DNA of 64,000 bases from PFJX01 sp964393825 (GTDB lineage: Bacteria; Pseudomonadota; Gammaproteobacteria; Burkholderiales; Thiobacillaceae), in NCBI GenBank assembly GCA_964393825.1, contig CAYMUY010000011.1:1-64000 (forward strand), written 5' to 3'. Numbering within the stretch: the first letter of the stretch is position 1; each line of letters opens with the position of its first letter. The position numbers and the translations under genes are program-made. The notes beneath the pieces were generated by a model. That model saw only the letters and a list, made by a program, of their open reading frames with translations. It was not told the origin of the DNA and searched no databases. Below are positions 34,469 to 43,214 of this stretch, piece by piece.

Positions 34469-37400
34469 ATGAGCGCGCATGAGGATTCGGGTTTTTTCAT
34501 TTCGGCCGGGCGGACGCAACAGGTGAGCGCGTCGCCCCCAGACCGACCCAGGCCAGCTGTCCCCGCCATCGATGCCGGGGACATTGCCGAGCGCAAGGCT
34601 TTCCTGGAATTCAGCGAACAGGATATGGCCCGCCTGCGCCACCTGCATGACGTGAGCGGGTCGGCCGGTACGGCGTTCAGCGAGGCGTTCTACGGTCACA
34701 TCCTCAGCTTCGAGCCGATGCGCCGGCTGCTGCCGGACCAGCAGGCGCTGACCGGTCTGCACCAGGCCCAGTCCGCCTATTTCGCCGGACTCACCGCCGG
34801 CGACTACGGCGACGCCTATGTCGCCAACCGCATGCAGGTCGGGCGGGTGCACCAGCAGATCGGGCTGGAACCCAAGTGGTACATCGGCGCCTATCGCAAA
34901 TACCTGTCCGGGCTGATGCCCATGGTCTGGGAGCGCTGCGACGACGACATTCCCCGCTTCCTGGCCAGCTATGACTCCCTGCTGAAGATCGTGCTGTTCG
35001 ACATGGGCCTGGCCCTGGACAGTTACTTCCAGGCCGAGCGCCGCATGCGGCGGGAAACGCAGGAATACGCCGACCAGGTCATCGCCACCATGCCCAGCGG
35101 TCTCCTGGTGCTGGATGCGCACCTGCGCGTGCGCAAGATCAATCTCTCCGGCCGCCGGATGCTGGGCCTGGGCGAAGCGGAAGTGGTCGAGGGCCGCGAA
35201 CTGGGTGAGCTACTGGCCACCCCGGCCCTGGACGCTCTGGCGCGGGAAGTCCTGGCCGGGCAAGAGACCGCGCGTCAACTCATTCTGGGGCCGCTCCCGG
35301 AACGGGAGGGGCGCATCCTGGCCCTGAGCCTGTCCGCGACGCTGATCGAGGAGGCGCCGGCCCTGATCATCCAGTTGGCGGACGAGACCGAGAGCGTGCG
35401 GGCAAGCGAGCGCCTGGCGCGCTTTCGCACCGCGCTCGATGCCTCCGAGGATGCCATCTTCCTGATCGATCGTGACCGCATGCTGTTCGTGGATGTCAAC
35501 GAAACCGCCTGCAAGCAACTGGGCCGTAGCCGCGCGGAGCTGTTGAGCATGGCACCGCATGACATCAAGCCCCTGCTGGATGCGGGCGAAGTGACGCGGC
35601 AATTCGACCAGATCCTGGCCGACCCGAGCCGTTCGGGGCGCATCGAAACCCTGCACGAACGTCGCGATGGCACGGTCTTCCCGGTGGAGGTCGCCTTGCG
35701 CGGCTTTCATTCCGAAGGCCGGCCAATGCTGGTGGCGGTGGCACGCGACATCAGCCAGCGCAAGCGGGCGGTCAGCGAACTGAAGGAAAGCGAGGAGCGC
35801 TTCCGCGCCACCTTCCAGCAGGCTGCTGTCGGCATTGCCCACATCGCACCGAATGGGCGCTGGCTGCGGGTCAATGAACGGCTCTCCGCCATCGTCGGCT
35901 ACAGCCGCGAGGCCTTGCTCGATTTCGACTTCCAGACGCTGACCCATCCGGACGATCTGGCGCGCAATTCGGAACTCATGAACCAGGTGCTCTCCGGCGC
36001 GCTCGACAACTACACGCTGGAAATGCGCTATCTGCGCAAGGATGACGGCGCGGTCTGGGTCAGTGTCACTGTCTCCCTGGTGCGCACACCTGACGGTCAG
36101 GCCAAGTATTTCATCGCGGTAATCGAGGACATTTCCGCGCGCAAGCAGGCCGAGGAATCCCTGCATCTGGCGCGGCGCGCCCTCGAAGCCAGCGGCAATG
36201 GCATCGTCATCACCGATTGTCGCCAGCCGGACAACCCCATCGTCTACGTCAACCCCGCCTTCGAGCGCATCACCGGCTACAGCGCCGCCGAGGTCATGGG
36301 CCGCAACTGCCGCTTCCTGCACGGCGAGGAGCACAACCAGCAGGGCACCAGGACGCTGAGCCAGGCGGTACGGGATTCGCACGAGGCCAAGGTGGTCGTG
36401 CGCAATTATCGCAAGGATGGCAGCCCCTTCTGGAACGAACTGCTGATTGCGCCGGTGCGTGGCGAGGATGGGGCGATCACCCATTTCGTCGGGGTGCAGA
36501 ACGATATCTCCGAGCAGAAACGCGCCGAGAAGAACCTGCTGCACATGGCCACCCATGACGCCCTCACCGGCCTGCCCAACCGCAGCCTGCTGCAGGATCG
36601 CATCGGCCAGGCCATCACCTATGCCAACCGCACGCAGCGTGAGGTGGCCTTGTTGTTCATCGATGTCGATCGCTTCAAGAACATCAACGACAGCCTCGGC
36701 CACACCATGGGTGACCTGCTCATCTCCAACCTGGCGCAACGTTTGCGCAGCGCCGTGCGCATGATCGACACGGTGGCGCGGGTCGGAGGGGATGAGTTCG
36801 TCATCGTGCTCACCGACATCGCGCGGGAATCGGATGTCACCCAGATCATCCCCAACCTGCTCGACGCGATCACCCGGCCGATGGCCGTGGCCGGCCACGA
36901 GCTCTCGGTCACCGCCAGCATCGGCGTCAGCCTCTACCCGCGCGACGGCGATGACTCGACCAGCCTGCTGAAGAATGCCGATACCGCGATGTATCGGGCC
37001 AAGGAAGCGGGACGCAACGATTTCCGTTTCTACACCCAGGAAATGAATGCCGACGCGGTGGACCGCTTGCGGCTGGAAAACGATCTGCGCAAGGCGATCA
37101 CCGGCGATGAACTGGTGGTCTACTACCAGCCGCAGGTCAATGCACGGTGCGGCAGCATCATCGCCGCCGAGGCCCTGCTGCGCTGGCGCCACCCCGTGCA
37201 CGGGCTGATCTCGCCCAACGATTTCATCCCCCTGGCGGAGGAAACCGGACTCATCGTCGCAATCGGCGAGTGGGTGTTGCGGCGCGTCTGCGCCCAGATG
37301 CGCGGCTGGCGCGAGGCCGGAATGCCGGAACTGAAGGTGGCGGTCAACCTGTCGCCGCGCCAGTTCCGCCAGCCCGACATCGTCGAGATGATCGATCGGG

Positions 37401-37873
37401 CCGTGCGCGACTATGGTCTGCCGCCGGAATGCATCGAACTGGAAATCACCGAAGGCAGCCTGATGCACAACCCGGAAGCGACCGCGCTGCTGCTGGAAGA
37501 ACTCAGTCAACGCGGCTTTCGGCTCGCCGTGGATGACTTCGGCACGGGCTACTCGAGCCTGGCCTATCTCAAGCGGTTTCCCCTGCATGCCTTGAAAATC
37601 GACCGTTCCTTCGTCAGCGATGTGGAAAGCAATCGCGACAGCGCGGCCATTGCCACCGCGGTCGTCGCGCTCGCACACAGCCTGGGCCTGAAGGTGGTGG
37701 CCGAGGGGGTCGAACTGGAGGTGCAAATGGCGTTCCTGCGCGGCTTGAACTGCGACCTTGCCCAGGGTTATCTCTACGGCCGCCCCCTGCCCGCCGAGGA
37801 ATTCATGGCCATGCTGGTAAACCAGCCCAGCCGGACACACTCGACCGAGCACAAGAAAACCAGTCTTGCTTGA
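34469..37873 (+). CDS. Globin-coupled, LOV-containing diguanylate cyclase/phosphodiesterase
   Basis: A 1134-residue protein. Residues about 40-190 are a globin-coupled sensor domain with the probable proximal haem ligand His128 (VGRVHQQIGL). Three PAS-type units follow (about 205-550). Then comes a LOV domain (about 555-690) with GRNCRFLHG, Cys614 as the candidate flavin-adduct residue, and the flavin-contact segments NYRKDGSPFWNELLIAP and VGVQNDIS. GGDEF (773-777) and EAL (EALLRW at 901, ELEITEGS, DDFGTGYSS) domains are intact. It may integrate oxygen and blue light into c-di-GMP levels. The Gln of the usual GxNCRFLQ motif is His here. The stop overlaps the next start. Confidence 0.88.
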   Translation: MSAHEDSGFFISAGRTQQVSASPPDRPRPAVPAIDAGDIAERKAFLEFSEQDMARLRHLHDVSGSAGTAFSEAFYGHILSFEPMRRLLPDQQALTGLHQAQSAYFAGLTAGDYGDAYVANRMQVGRVHQQIGLEPKWYIGAYRKYLSGLMPMVWERCDDDIPRFLASYDSLLKIVLFDMGLALDSYFQAERRMRRETQEYADQVIATMPSGLLVLDAHLRVRKINLSGRRMLGLGEAEVVEGRELGELLATPALDALAREVLAGQETARQLILGPLPEREGRILALSLSATLIEEAPALIIQLADETESVRASERLARFRTALDASEDAIFLIDRDRMLFVDVNETACKQLGRSRAELLSMAPHDIKPLLDAGEVTRQFDQILADPSRSGRIETLHERRDGTVFPVEVALRGFHSEGRPMLVAVARDISQRKRAVSELKESEERFRATFQQAAVGIAHIAPNGRWLRVNERLSAIVGYSREALLDFDFQTLTHPDDLARNSELMNQVLSGALDNYTLEMRYLRKDDGAVWVSVTVSLVRTPDGQAKYFIAVIEDISARKQAEESLHLARRALEASGNGIVITDCRQPDNPIVYVNPAFERITGYSAAEVMGRNCRFLHGEEHNQQGTRTLSQAVRDSHEAKVVVRNYRKDGSPFWNELLIAPVRGEDGAITHFVGVQNDISEQKRAEKNLLHMATHDALTGLPNRSLLQDRIGQAITYANRTQREVALLFIDVDRFKNINDSLGHTMGDLLISNLAQRLRSAVRMIDTVARVGGDEFVIVLTDIARESDVTQIIPNLLDAITRPMAVAGHELSVTASIGVSLYPRDGDDSTSLLKNADTAMYRAKEAGRNDFRFYTQEMNADAVDRLRLENDLRKAITGDELVVYYQPQVNARCGSIIAAEALLRWRHPVHGLISPNDFIPLAEETGLIVAIGEWVLRRVCAQMRGWREAGMPELKVAVNLSPRQFRQPDIVEMIDRAVRDYGLPPECIELEITEGSLMHNPEATALLLEELSQRGFRLAVDDFGTGYSSLAYLKRFPLHALKIDRSFVSDVESNRDSAAIATAVVALAHSLGLKVVAEGVELEVQMAFLRGLNCDLAQGYLYGRPLPAEEFMAMLVNQPSRTHSTEHKKTSLA

Positions 37874-38691
37874 GCGACGACCAGATCACCACGATGCAGC
37901 CCCCTACCCAGACAGACATCCGCGACAAACTGAACCGCATGTCCGGCCTGTCACCGGCAGTGATGGCCATCCTGCCGAGGCTGGGCGATGACGACTTCGA
38001 CACCGACGAGTTCGCCCGCCTGCTTGGCCAGGACCCGGTCCTGGCCGCCCGCGTGCTGCGCATGGCCAATTCACCTTTCTACGGACTGCCCCGGCAGGTC
38101 GGCTCGCTGCGCGAGGCTGTGTTGATCCTCGGTTTCGGCAGTCTTCGCGGCCTGTTGTTAGCCACCGGGCTGATCGGCGCCTTCGCGGATGAGCAAGCCA
38201 TGACGCGCAGCCTGGCCACCGCCGGTGCCGCCAACGCCCTGGCCCGGTCACTCGGAAAAGACCCCGGCCAGGCCTTCACCGCCGGGCTGCTGCATAACCT
38301 GGGGGCCTTGTTGCTGAGCCGGTTCGCGCCCGACCACTGGCGGGAGAGGGCCAGGGACACCGACGAAAGCGAGCTGGCCCGACGGGACAGGGAACGCCGG
38401 GTATTGGGTTACGACCACTGTGAACTGGCCGCGGATATCGCCGGCCATTGGCGCTTTCCCGCCGCCATCCAGTCCGCCCTCCGCCTGCATCCCTATCCGG
38501 CGGACGAGCCGGCCGAGCCCCTGGTCGACATCGTGCATGTGGCCTGGGTGATCGTGGCCCGCGGGGCAGCGGGCGAGTGTCCTGATCTCTCGCCCACCGT
38601 CTCGGCCCGTCTCGGCCTGGACACGGAGGGCGGTCAGCTCGCCCTGACCGAGGCGGTCAGGGTCGCGAGCATCCGGCAACAGGAAACCTAG
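37870..38691 (+). CDS. HDOD-domain signalling protein
   Basis: A protein of about 273 residues composed mainly of an HDOD domain (about 25-225): LSPAVMAILPRL, LLGQDPVLAARVLRMANSPFYGL, GSLREAVLILG and FTAGLLHNLGALLL. HDOD proteins are found in c-di-GMP and chemotaxis-type networks, usually without enzyme activity. The start overlaps the preceding stop as TTGA (TTG start); an ATG at 37894 is the alternative. The coupling suggests it works with the globin/LOV protein or the kinases downstream. Confidence 0.85.
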   Translation: MSDDQITTMQPPTQTDIRDKLNRMSGLSPAVMAILPRLGDDDFDTDEFARLLGQDPVLAARVLRMANSPFYGLPRQVGSLREAVLILGFGSLRGLLLATGLIGAFADEQAMTRSLATAGAANALARSLGKDPGQAFTAGLLHNLGALLLSRFAPDHWRERARDTDESELARRDRERRVLGYDHCELAADIAGHWRFPAAIQSALRLHPYPADEPAEPLVDIVHVAWVIVARGAAGECPDLSPTVSARLGLDTEGGQLALTEAVRVASIRQQET

Positions 38692-38760
38692 CGACCGGCC
38701 AGACCATACACAGTGATAACGTTGCCTTCGGGGACAACAAACAGGGATAGAGGTAAAGAC

Positions 38761-40431
38761 ATGACACTCACCGATGAACTCGCAGCGCACTCGCCGGGCG
38801 GCAGGCGACCGGATACCACGTCCGAGCCAGCCTGGCTGGCCAGCGTGCTGGATGCATTGGCCGCACACATCGCGGTGCTGGATACGAAAGGCAGGATCAT
38901 CGCCGTCAACCGGGCCTGGTTGCGTTTTGCCGAGGACAACGAGGGTGATCCGGGCGGTTATGCGGTGGGCGTCAACTATCTCGACAGTGTGCGCGCCAGT
39001 GCGGAACGGGGCGACGGCAGCGCGGCACATGCGCTAGCCGGCCTGAGTGCCGTGCTGAGCGGGGACAAGCCGCGCTTCGAACTGGAATATCCCTGCCACA
39101 GTCCCAGCCAGGAACGCTGGTTCCTGATGCAGGCGGCCACCCTGCCGGACCAGGCGGGTTGCGTGGTCTCCCATATCGACATCAGTGCGCGCAAGCTGGC
39201 GGAGCAGGCGCATACCCGCCTGGCGGCCATCCTGGAGACCACCACCGATTTCGTCGGGATCGCCGATCAGCAGGGACAGGTGCGCTATGCGAACCGCTCG
39301 CTGCGCCAGTTGCGCGGCCTCGGCCCGTCGCCGCATGACCCGCTGGAAGCCATCGCCGACACGCATCCGCGCTGGGCCGGCAGCAAGGTTCTGAAAGAGG
39401 GCCTTCCCGAGGCCGCGCGCAAGGGCATCTGGGCGGGGGAAACAGCGGTGCTGGATGCCACGGGACAAGAGATCCCGGTCCATCAGGTCATCATGGCCCA
39501 TCGCGATGAAACCGGAGACGTCGAGTTCTATTCCACCATCATGCGCGACATCTCCGAATCACGCCGCCGGGCCGTCGAACTGCAGCAGGCCTACGACGAT
39601 TTGAAACACACCCACGCGCAACTGCTGCAGTCGGAGAAAATGGCGTCCATCGGCCAACTCGCCGCCGGTGTGGCGCACGAGATCAACAATCCCATCGGCT
39701 ACCTGCATTCCAATCTCGGCACCCTGGGCCAGTACGTCCACGACATCCTGGCGGTGTTGGACAGCCATGAAGCCGCACTGCCCCACATTTCAGACCCGTC
39801 CGTCACCGCCGTGATCGAGGAAAGGAAGCAAGCGGTGGATTACGGGTTTCTCCGGGAGGACATCCACACCCTGCTGGCGGAATCCCTGGAAGGGATCCAG
39901 CGGGTGCGCAAGATCGTGCAGGACCTGAAGGACTTCGCCCACGCGGGCGACAATGAGACCTGGCAATGGGCGGATCTGCGCCACAACCTGCAGCGCACCC
40001 TCAACATCGTCCGCAACGAACTGAAATACAAGGCCGAAATTCGCCAGGATTACGCGGACATCCCGGAAATCCGCTGCCTTCCCGGCCAGTTGAACCAGGT
40101 CTTCATGAACCTGCTGGTCAACGCCGGCCATGCCATCGATACCGCCGGCGAGGTGCGCCTGCGCATCCGGCACGACGGTGACTGGGTCGTGGTGGAAATT
40201 GCCGATAGTGGCTGCGGCATCCCGCCGGAGGTGATGGGCCGAATTTTCGAGCCATTTTTCACGACCAAGCCGGTCGGCAAGGGCACCGGGCTGGGTCTGT
40301 CGATCTCCTACGGCATCGTGAAGAAGCATGGCGGCCGGATCGAGGTGGACAGCCAGCCAGGGCAAGGCACCACCTTCCGGGTTGTGTTGCCGGTGGCCGG
40401 GCCCGAGGCGGCAAGCGAAGCCGGCGCATGA
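38761..40431 (+). CDS. PAS-domain sensor histidine kinase (soluble)
   Basis: A protein of about 556 residues with two PAS-like units (about 20-150 and 155-285, the second ending STIMRDISES), a coiled-coil linker and a kinase core. The H-box is GVAHEINNPIGYLHSN, N-box NLLVNAGHAI, G1 DSGCGIP and G2 GTGLGLSIS. The HEINNP form resembles NtrB-like or chemotaxis-linked kinases. No membrane spans. The ATG at 38761 has an AGAGG ribosome-binding site. It sits in the run HDOD protein, kinase, kinase, receiver, Hpt-REC-GGDEF. Confidence 0.9.
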   Translation: MTLTDELAAHSPGGRRPDTTSEPAWLASVLDALAAHIAVLDTKGRIIAVNRAWLRFAEDNEGDPGGYAVGVNYLDSVRASAERGDGSAAHALAGLSAVLSGDKPRFELEYPCHSPSQERWFLMQAATLPDQAGCVVSHIDISARKLAEQAHTRLAAILETTTDFVGIADQQGQVRYANRSLRQLRGLGPSPHDPLEAIADTHPRWAGSKVLKEGLPEAARKGIWAGETAVLDATGQEIPVHQVIMAHRDETGDVEFYSTIMRDISESRRRAVELQQAYDDLKHTHAQLLQSEKMASIGQLAAGVAHEINNPIGYLHSNLGTLGQYVHDILAVLDSHEAALPHISDPSVTAVIEERKQAVDYGFLREDIHTLLAESLEGIQRVRKIVQDLKDFAHAGDNETWQWADLRHNLQRTLNIVRNELKYKAEIRQDYADIPEIRCLPGQLNQVFMNLLVNAGHAIDTAGEVRLRIRHDGDWVVVEIADSGCGIPPEVMGRIFEPFFTTKPVGKGTGLGLSISYGIVKKHGGRIEVDSQPGQGTTFRVVLPVAGPEAASEAGA

Positions 40432-40498
40432 ATGCCACAGGCAAGGCGTCGCGGTGGCGCAGGCGCCCTCGTCGTGTCTCGGCAGGGCCGCGGGCTGG

Positions 40499-42838
40499 AT
40501 GACCGATATCGTCCTGGAGTCGCTGCGCGCCGTCATCCTGGCCGGCATCCTGGTCGTGCTCTGGCGGCATGGCGGCTCGCCCCTGGCGAGCAGGGTCCAT
40601 CCCGGCTGGCGTCGCATCATGGGCGGCTTCGGCCTGATCCTGTTCGGCGCCCTCCTCGACATCACCGACAATTTCCCGGCACTGGCCCGCTATGAGGTGA
40701 TTGGCGAGACCGAGACCGAGGCCTGGCTGGAAAAACTGCTCGGTTATACCGGCGGATTTCTGTTGCTGTTCTCCGGCTTCCTGCGCTGGAGCCCGGCGGT
40801 GAACACCCGTGAGCGACAACAGGCCCGGCTCATGGATGCCATCGCCCGGGCCCAGGGCACCTTCATCCACACAGCCGATACCCGCCAGGCCTTCGACGAT
40901 CTGCTGCGCGACATCCTCGATCTCACCGGCAGCGCCTACGGTTTCATCGGCGAGGTCTTGCAGCGCGATGGACAGCCCTATCTGAAGACACACGCGATCA
41001 CCAACATCGCCTGGAATGCCGAGGCCCGGCGGTTCCACGATGCGCATGCACCGCAGGGACTGGGATTCACCAACCTGGATACCTTGTTCGGCGCCGCCCT
41101 GCGCAGCCGCGAGCCGGTCATCGCGAACGATCCCGCCCAGGATCCACGGCGTGGCGGCCTGCCGCCCGGTCATCCGCCGCTGAACGCCTTCCTTGGGTTG
41201 CCGATCATCGCCGGCGACCGCATGTCGGGCATGCTGGGCATCGCCAACCGGCCGGGCGGTTACGATGACCAGATGGTCGTATTTCTGCGGCCACTGGCCA
41301 GCACCATCGCCCAATTGATCGAGGCCCGCCAGGCCGTGCGTGCACGTGCGGCCATCGAGTTCTCGCATCATCGCCTCGCCTTGCTGGCGAGCCGCACCAC
41401 CAATGGCGTGGTCATCGCCGACCCGAACGGCTGCGTGGAATGGGTGAACGCCGGCTTCGAGCGTCTGACCGGTTATACCCTGGCCGAGGTGCAGGGTCAC
41501 AAGCCCGGCCACGTTCTGCAGGGCTATGGCACCGATACGGCGACAGTGGAACAAATGCGTTCGGCGCTGCGCGCCGGCGAATCATTCGAGGTGGAAGTAC
41601 TGAACTACGCGAAGAACGGTCAACCCTACTGGATCAATCTCAGCGTCGACCCGATGCGGGACGAGGCGGGAGCCTTGCAGGGCTTCATCGGCATCGAAAC
41701 CGACATCACCCCGCGCAAGCGGGCGGAAGATGCCCTGGCGGCCAGCGCAGCGCACGCCCAGGCGGTGCTGAACCATGTGCTGGACGGCATCATCACCATC
41801 GATGGCAAGGGCATCATCGCCTCGTTCAACCTCGCCGCGGCGCGCACCTTCGGTTATTCGGAAGAGGAAGTGGTCGGCCGCAACATCAAGATGCTGATGC
41901 CCGAGCCCCACCGTAGCCGCCATGACGACTACCTGCGCCACTACCAGGCCGGCGGCATCCCCAAGGTGATCGGCATCGGCCGCGAGGTGGAAGGCCAACG
42001 CAAGGATGGCTCGATCTTTCCGATGGACCTGGCGGTGACCCGGATTTCTCGCGAAGGCCGTCCCCTCTATATCGGGATGGTGCGGGACATCACCGAAGGC
42101 AAGCGCATGGAGCGCCTGAAGCGTGAATTCCTGTCCACCGTCAGCCACGAGTTGCGCACCCCGCTGACCTCCATTCGCGGTGCCCTCGGCCTGATCGCCG
42201 GTGGCGCCATGGGACGACTGCCGGAGCAGGTCGAACATCTGGTCGGCATCGCCCACGACAACAGCGAGCATCTGACCCGGCTGATCAACGACCTGCTGGA
42301 CATGGAGAAGATCGCGGCCAACGGCATGCGCTTCGATCTGCGCGCGCAAGCCGTGATGCCCCTGGTGGAACAGGCGATCGAAGCCAACCGCGCGTATGGC
42401 GAAGCGCGGCAGGTGTCGTTCATCCTGACTACGCGCGCCGATGACGCGATGGTACGGGTCGATGCCCAGCGCTTTCTCCAGATCATGGCCAACCTGCTCT
42501 CCAATGCCGCCAAGTTCTCGCCGGTCGGCGGCCAGATCGAGATCGCGGTCAATATCCGGGAAGGATTCGCGCGGGTGACGGTGACCGATCACGGCCCGGG
42601 CATCCCTGCTGATTTCCACGACCAGGTATTCGACAAGTTCTCCCAGGCCGACGCCTCGGATGGCCGCCACACCGGCGGCACCGGTCTGGGTCTGGCCATC
42701 ACGCGGGAATTGGTGCAGCGTATGGACGGACGCATCGGTTTCGAGTCGCGCGAGGGCGAGGGCGCGACTTTTCATGTCGAATGGCCACGCTCGCCAGACA
42801 AGGCCGCAATGGAACATACGCATGGCACCACCGCTTGA
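40499..42838 (+). CDS. Membrane-bound GAF/PAS sensor histidine kinase
   Basis: A protein of about 779 residues. Three hydrophobic segments (about 6-20, 36-52 and 78-96) anchor it. A GAF domain (about 115-280), two PAS units (about 285-400 and 410-530) and a kinase core follow: H-box VSHELRTPLTSIRG, N-box LLSNAAKFSP, G1 DHGPGIP and G2 GTGLGLAITREL. I use the ATG at 40499 (MTDIVLESL); an earlier in-frame start would overlap the upstream kinase gene and has no family likeness. Its end overlaps the receiver gene by 17 bp. Confidence 0.9.
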   Translation: MTDIVLESLRAVILAGILVVLWRHGGSPLASRVHPGWRRIMGGFGLILFGALLDITDNFPALARYEVIGETETEAWLEKLLGYTGGFLLLFSGFLRWSPAVNTRERQQARLMDAIARAQGTFIHTADTRQAFDDLLRDILDLTGSAYGFIGEVLQRDGQPYLKTHAITNIAWNAEARRFHDAHAPQGLGFTNLDTLFGAALRSREPVIANDPAQDPRRGGLPPGHPPLNAFLGLPIIAGDRMSGMLGIANRPGGYDDQMVVFLRPLASTIAQLIEARQAVRARAAIEFSHHRLALLASRTTNGVVIADPNGCVEWVNAGFERLTGYTLAEVQGHKPGHVLQGYGTDTATVEQMRSALRAGESFEVEVLNYAKNGQPYWINLSVDPMRDEAGALQGFIGIETDITPRKRAEDALAASAAHAQAVLNHVLDGIITIDGKGIIASFNLAAARTFGYSEEEVVGRNIKMLMPEPHRSRHDDYLRHYQAGGIPKVIGIGREVEGQRKDGSIFPMDLAVTRISREGRPLYIGMVRDITEGKRMERLKREFLSTVSHELRTPLTSIRGALGLIAGGAMGRLPEQVEHLVGIAHDNSEHLTRLINDLLDMEKIAANGMRFDLRAQAVMPLVEQAIEANRAYGEARQVSFILTTRADDAMVRVDAQRFLQIMANLLSNAAKFSPVGGQIEIAVNIREGFARVTVTDHGPGIPADFHDQVFDKFSQADASDGRHTGGTGLGLAITRELVQRMDGRIGFESREGEGATFHVEWPRSPDKAAMEHTHGTTA

Positions 42839-43214
42839 TCGCATTCTCTGTGTGGAAGACGACCCCGACATCCAGGCGGTGATCCGCCTGGCGCTGGAGC
42901 GGGTGGGGGGGTTCACGGTCAGGCTCTGTTCCTCCGGCCCGGAGGCGCTGGACGCTGTCGCCGGCTTTGGTCCGGACCTGATCCTGCTGGATGTGATGAT
43001 GCCTGGCATGGATGGCCCCGCCACGCTGTCGGCGTTAAGGCAATTGCCCCTTGCCGCCCGCCTGCCGGTGATCTTCATGACCGCCAAGGTCCAGCCCGAC
43101 GAGGTAGCCCATTACCACCGTCTCGGCGCCGTGGGGGTCATCGCCAAGCCATTTGATCCCATGACCCTGGCGAAGGAAATCCATCACCACTGGTTGCGAC
43201 AGCATGGCGGTTGA
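42822..43214 (+). CDS. Single-domain response regulator
   Basis: A 130-residue stand-alone receiver: acidic pocket VEDDPD, phosphoacceptor Asp in LILLDVMMPGMDG, conserved Thr in FMTAK and Lys in IAKPFD. With no output domain it probably shuttles phosphate from the overlapping kinase to the Hpt domain of the next protein, or works by protein contact. It overlaps both neighbours (17 and 11 bp), so the three are translationally coupled. Confidence 0.92.
   Translation: MAPPLDRILCVEDDPDIQAVIRLALERVGGFTVRLCSSGPEALDAVAGFGPDLILLDVMMPGMDGPATLSALRQLPLAARLPVIFMTAKVQPDEVAHYHRLGAVGVIAKPFDPMTLAKEIHHHWLRQHGG

Noticed and set aside
35210..37852. An 880-codon open frame antisense to the globin/LOV gene
   Set aside because: Same reason: a codon-bias shadow of a well-supported gene.
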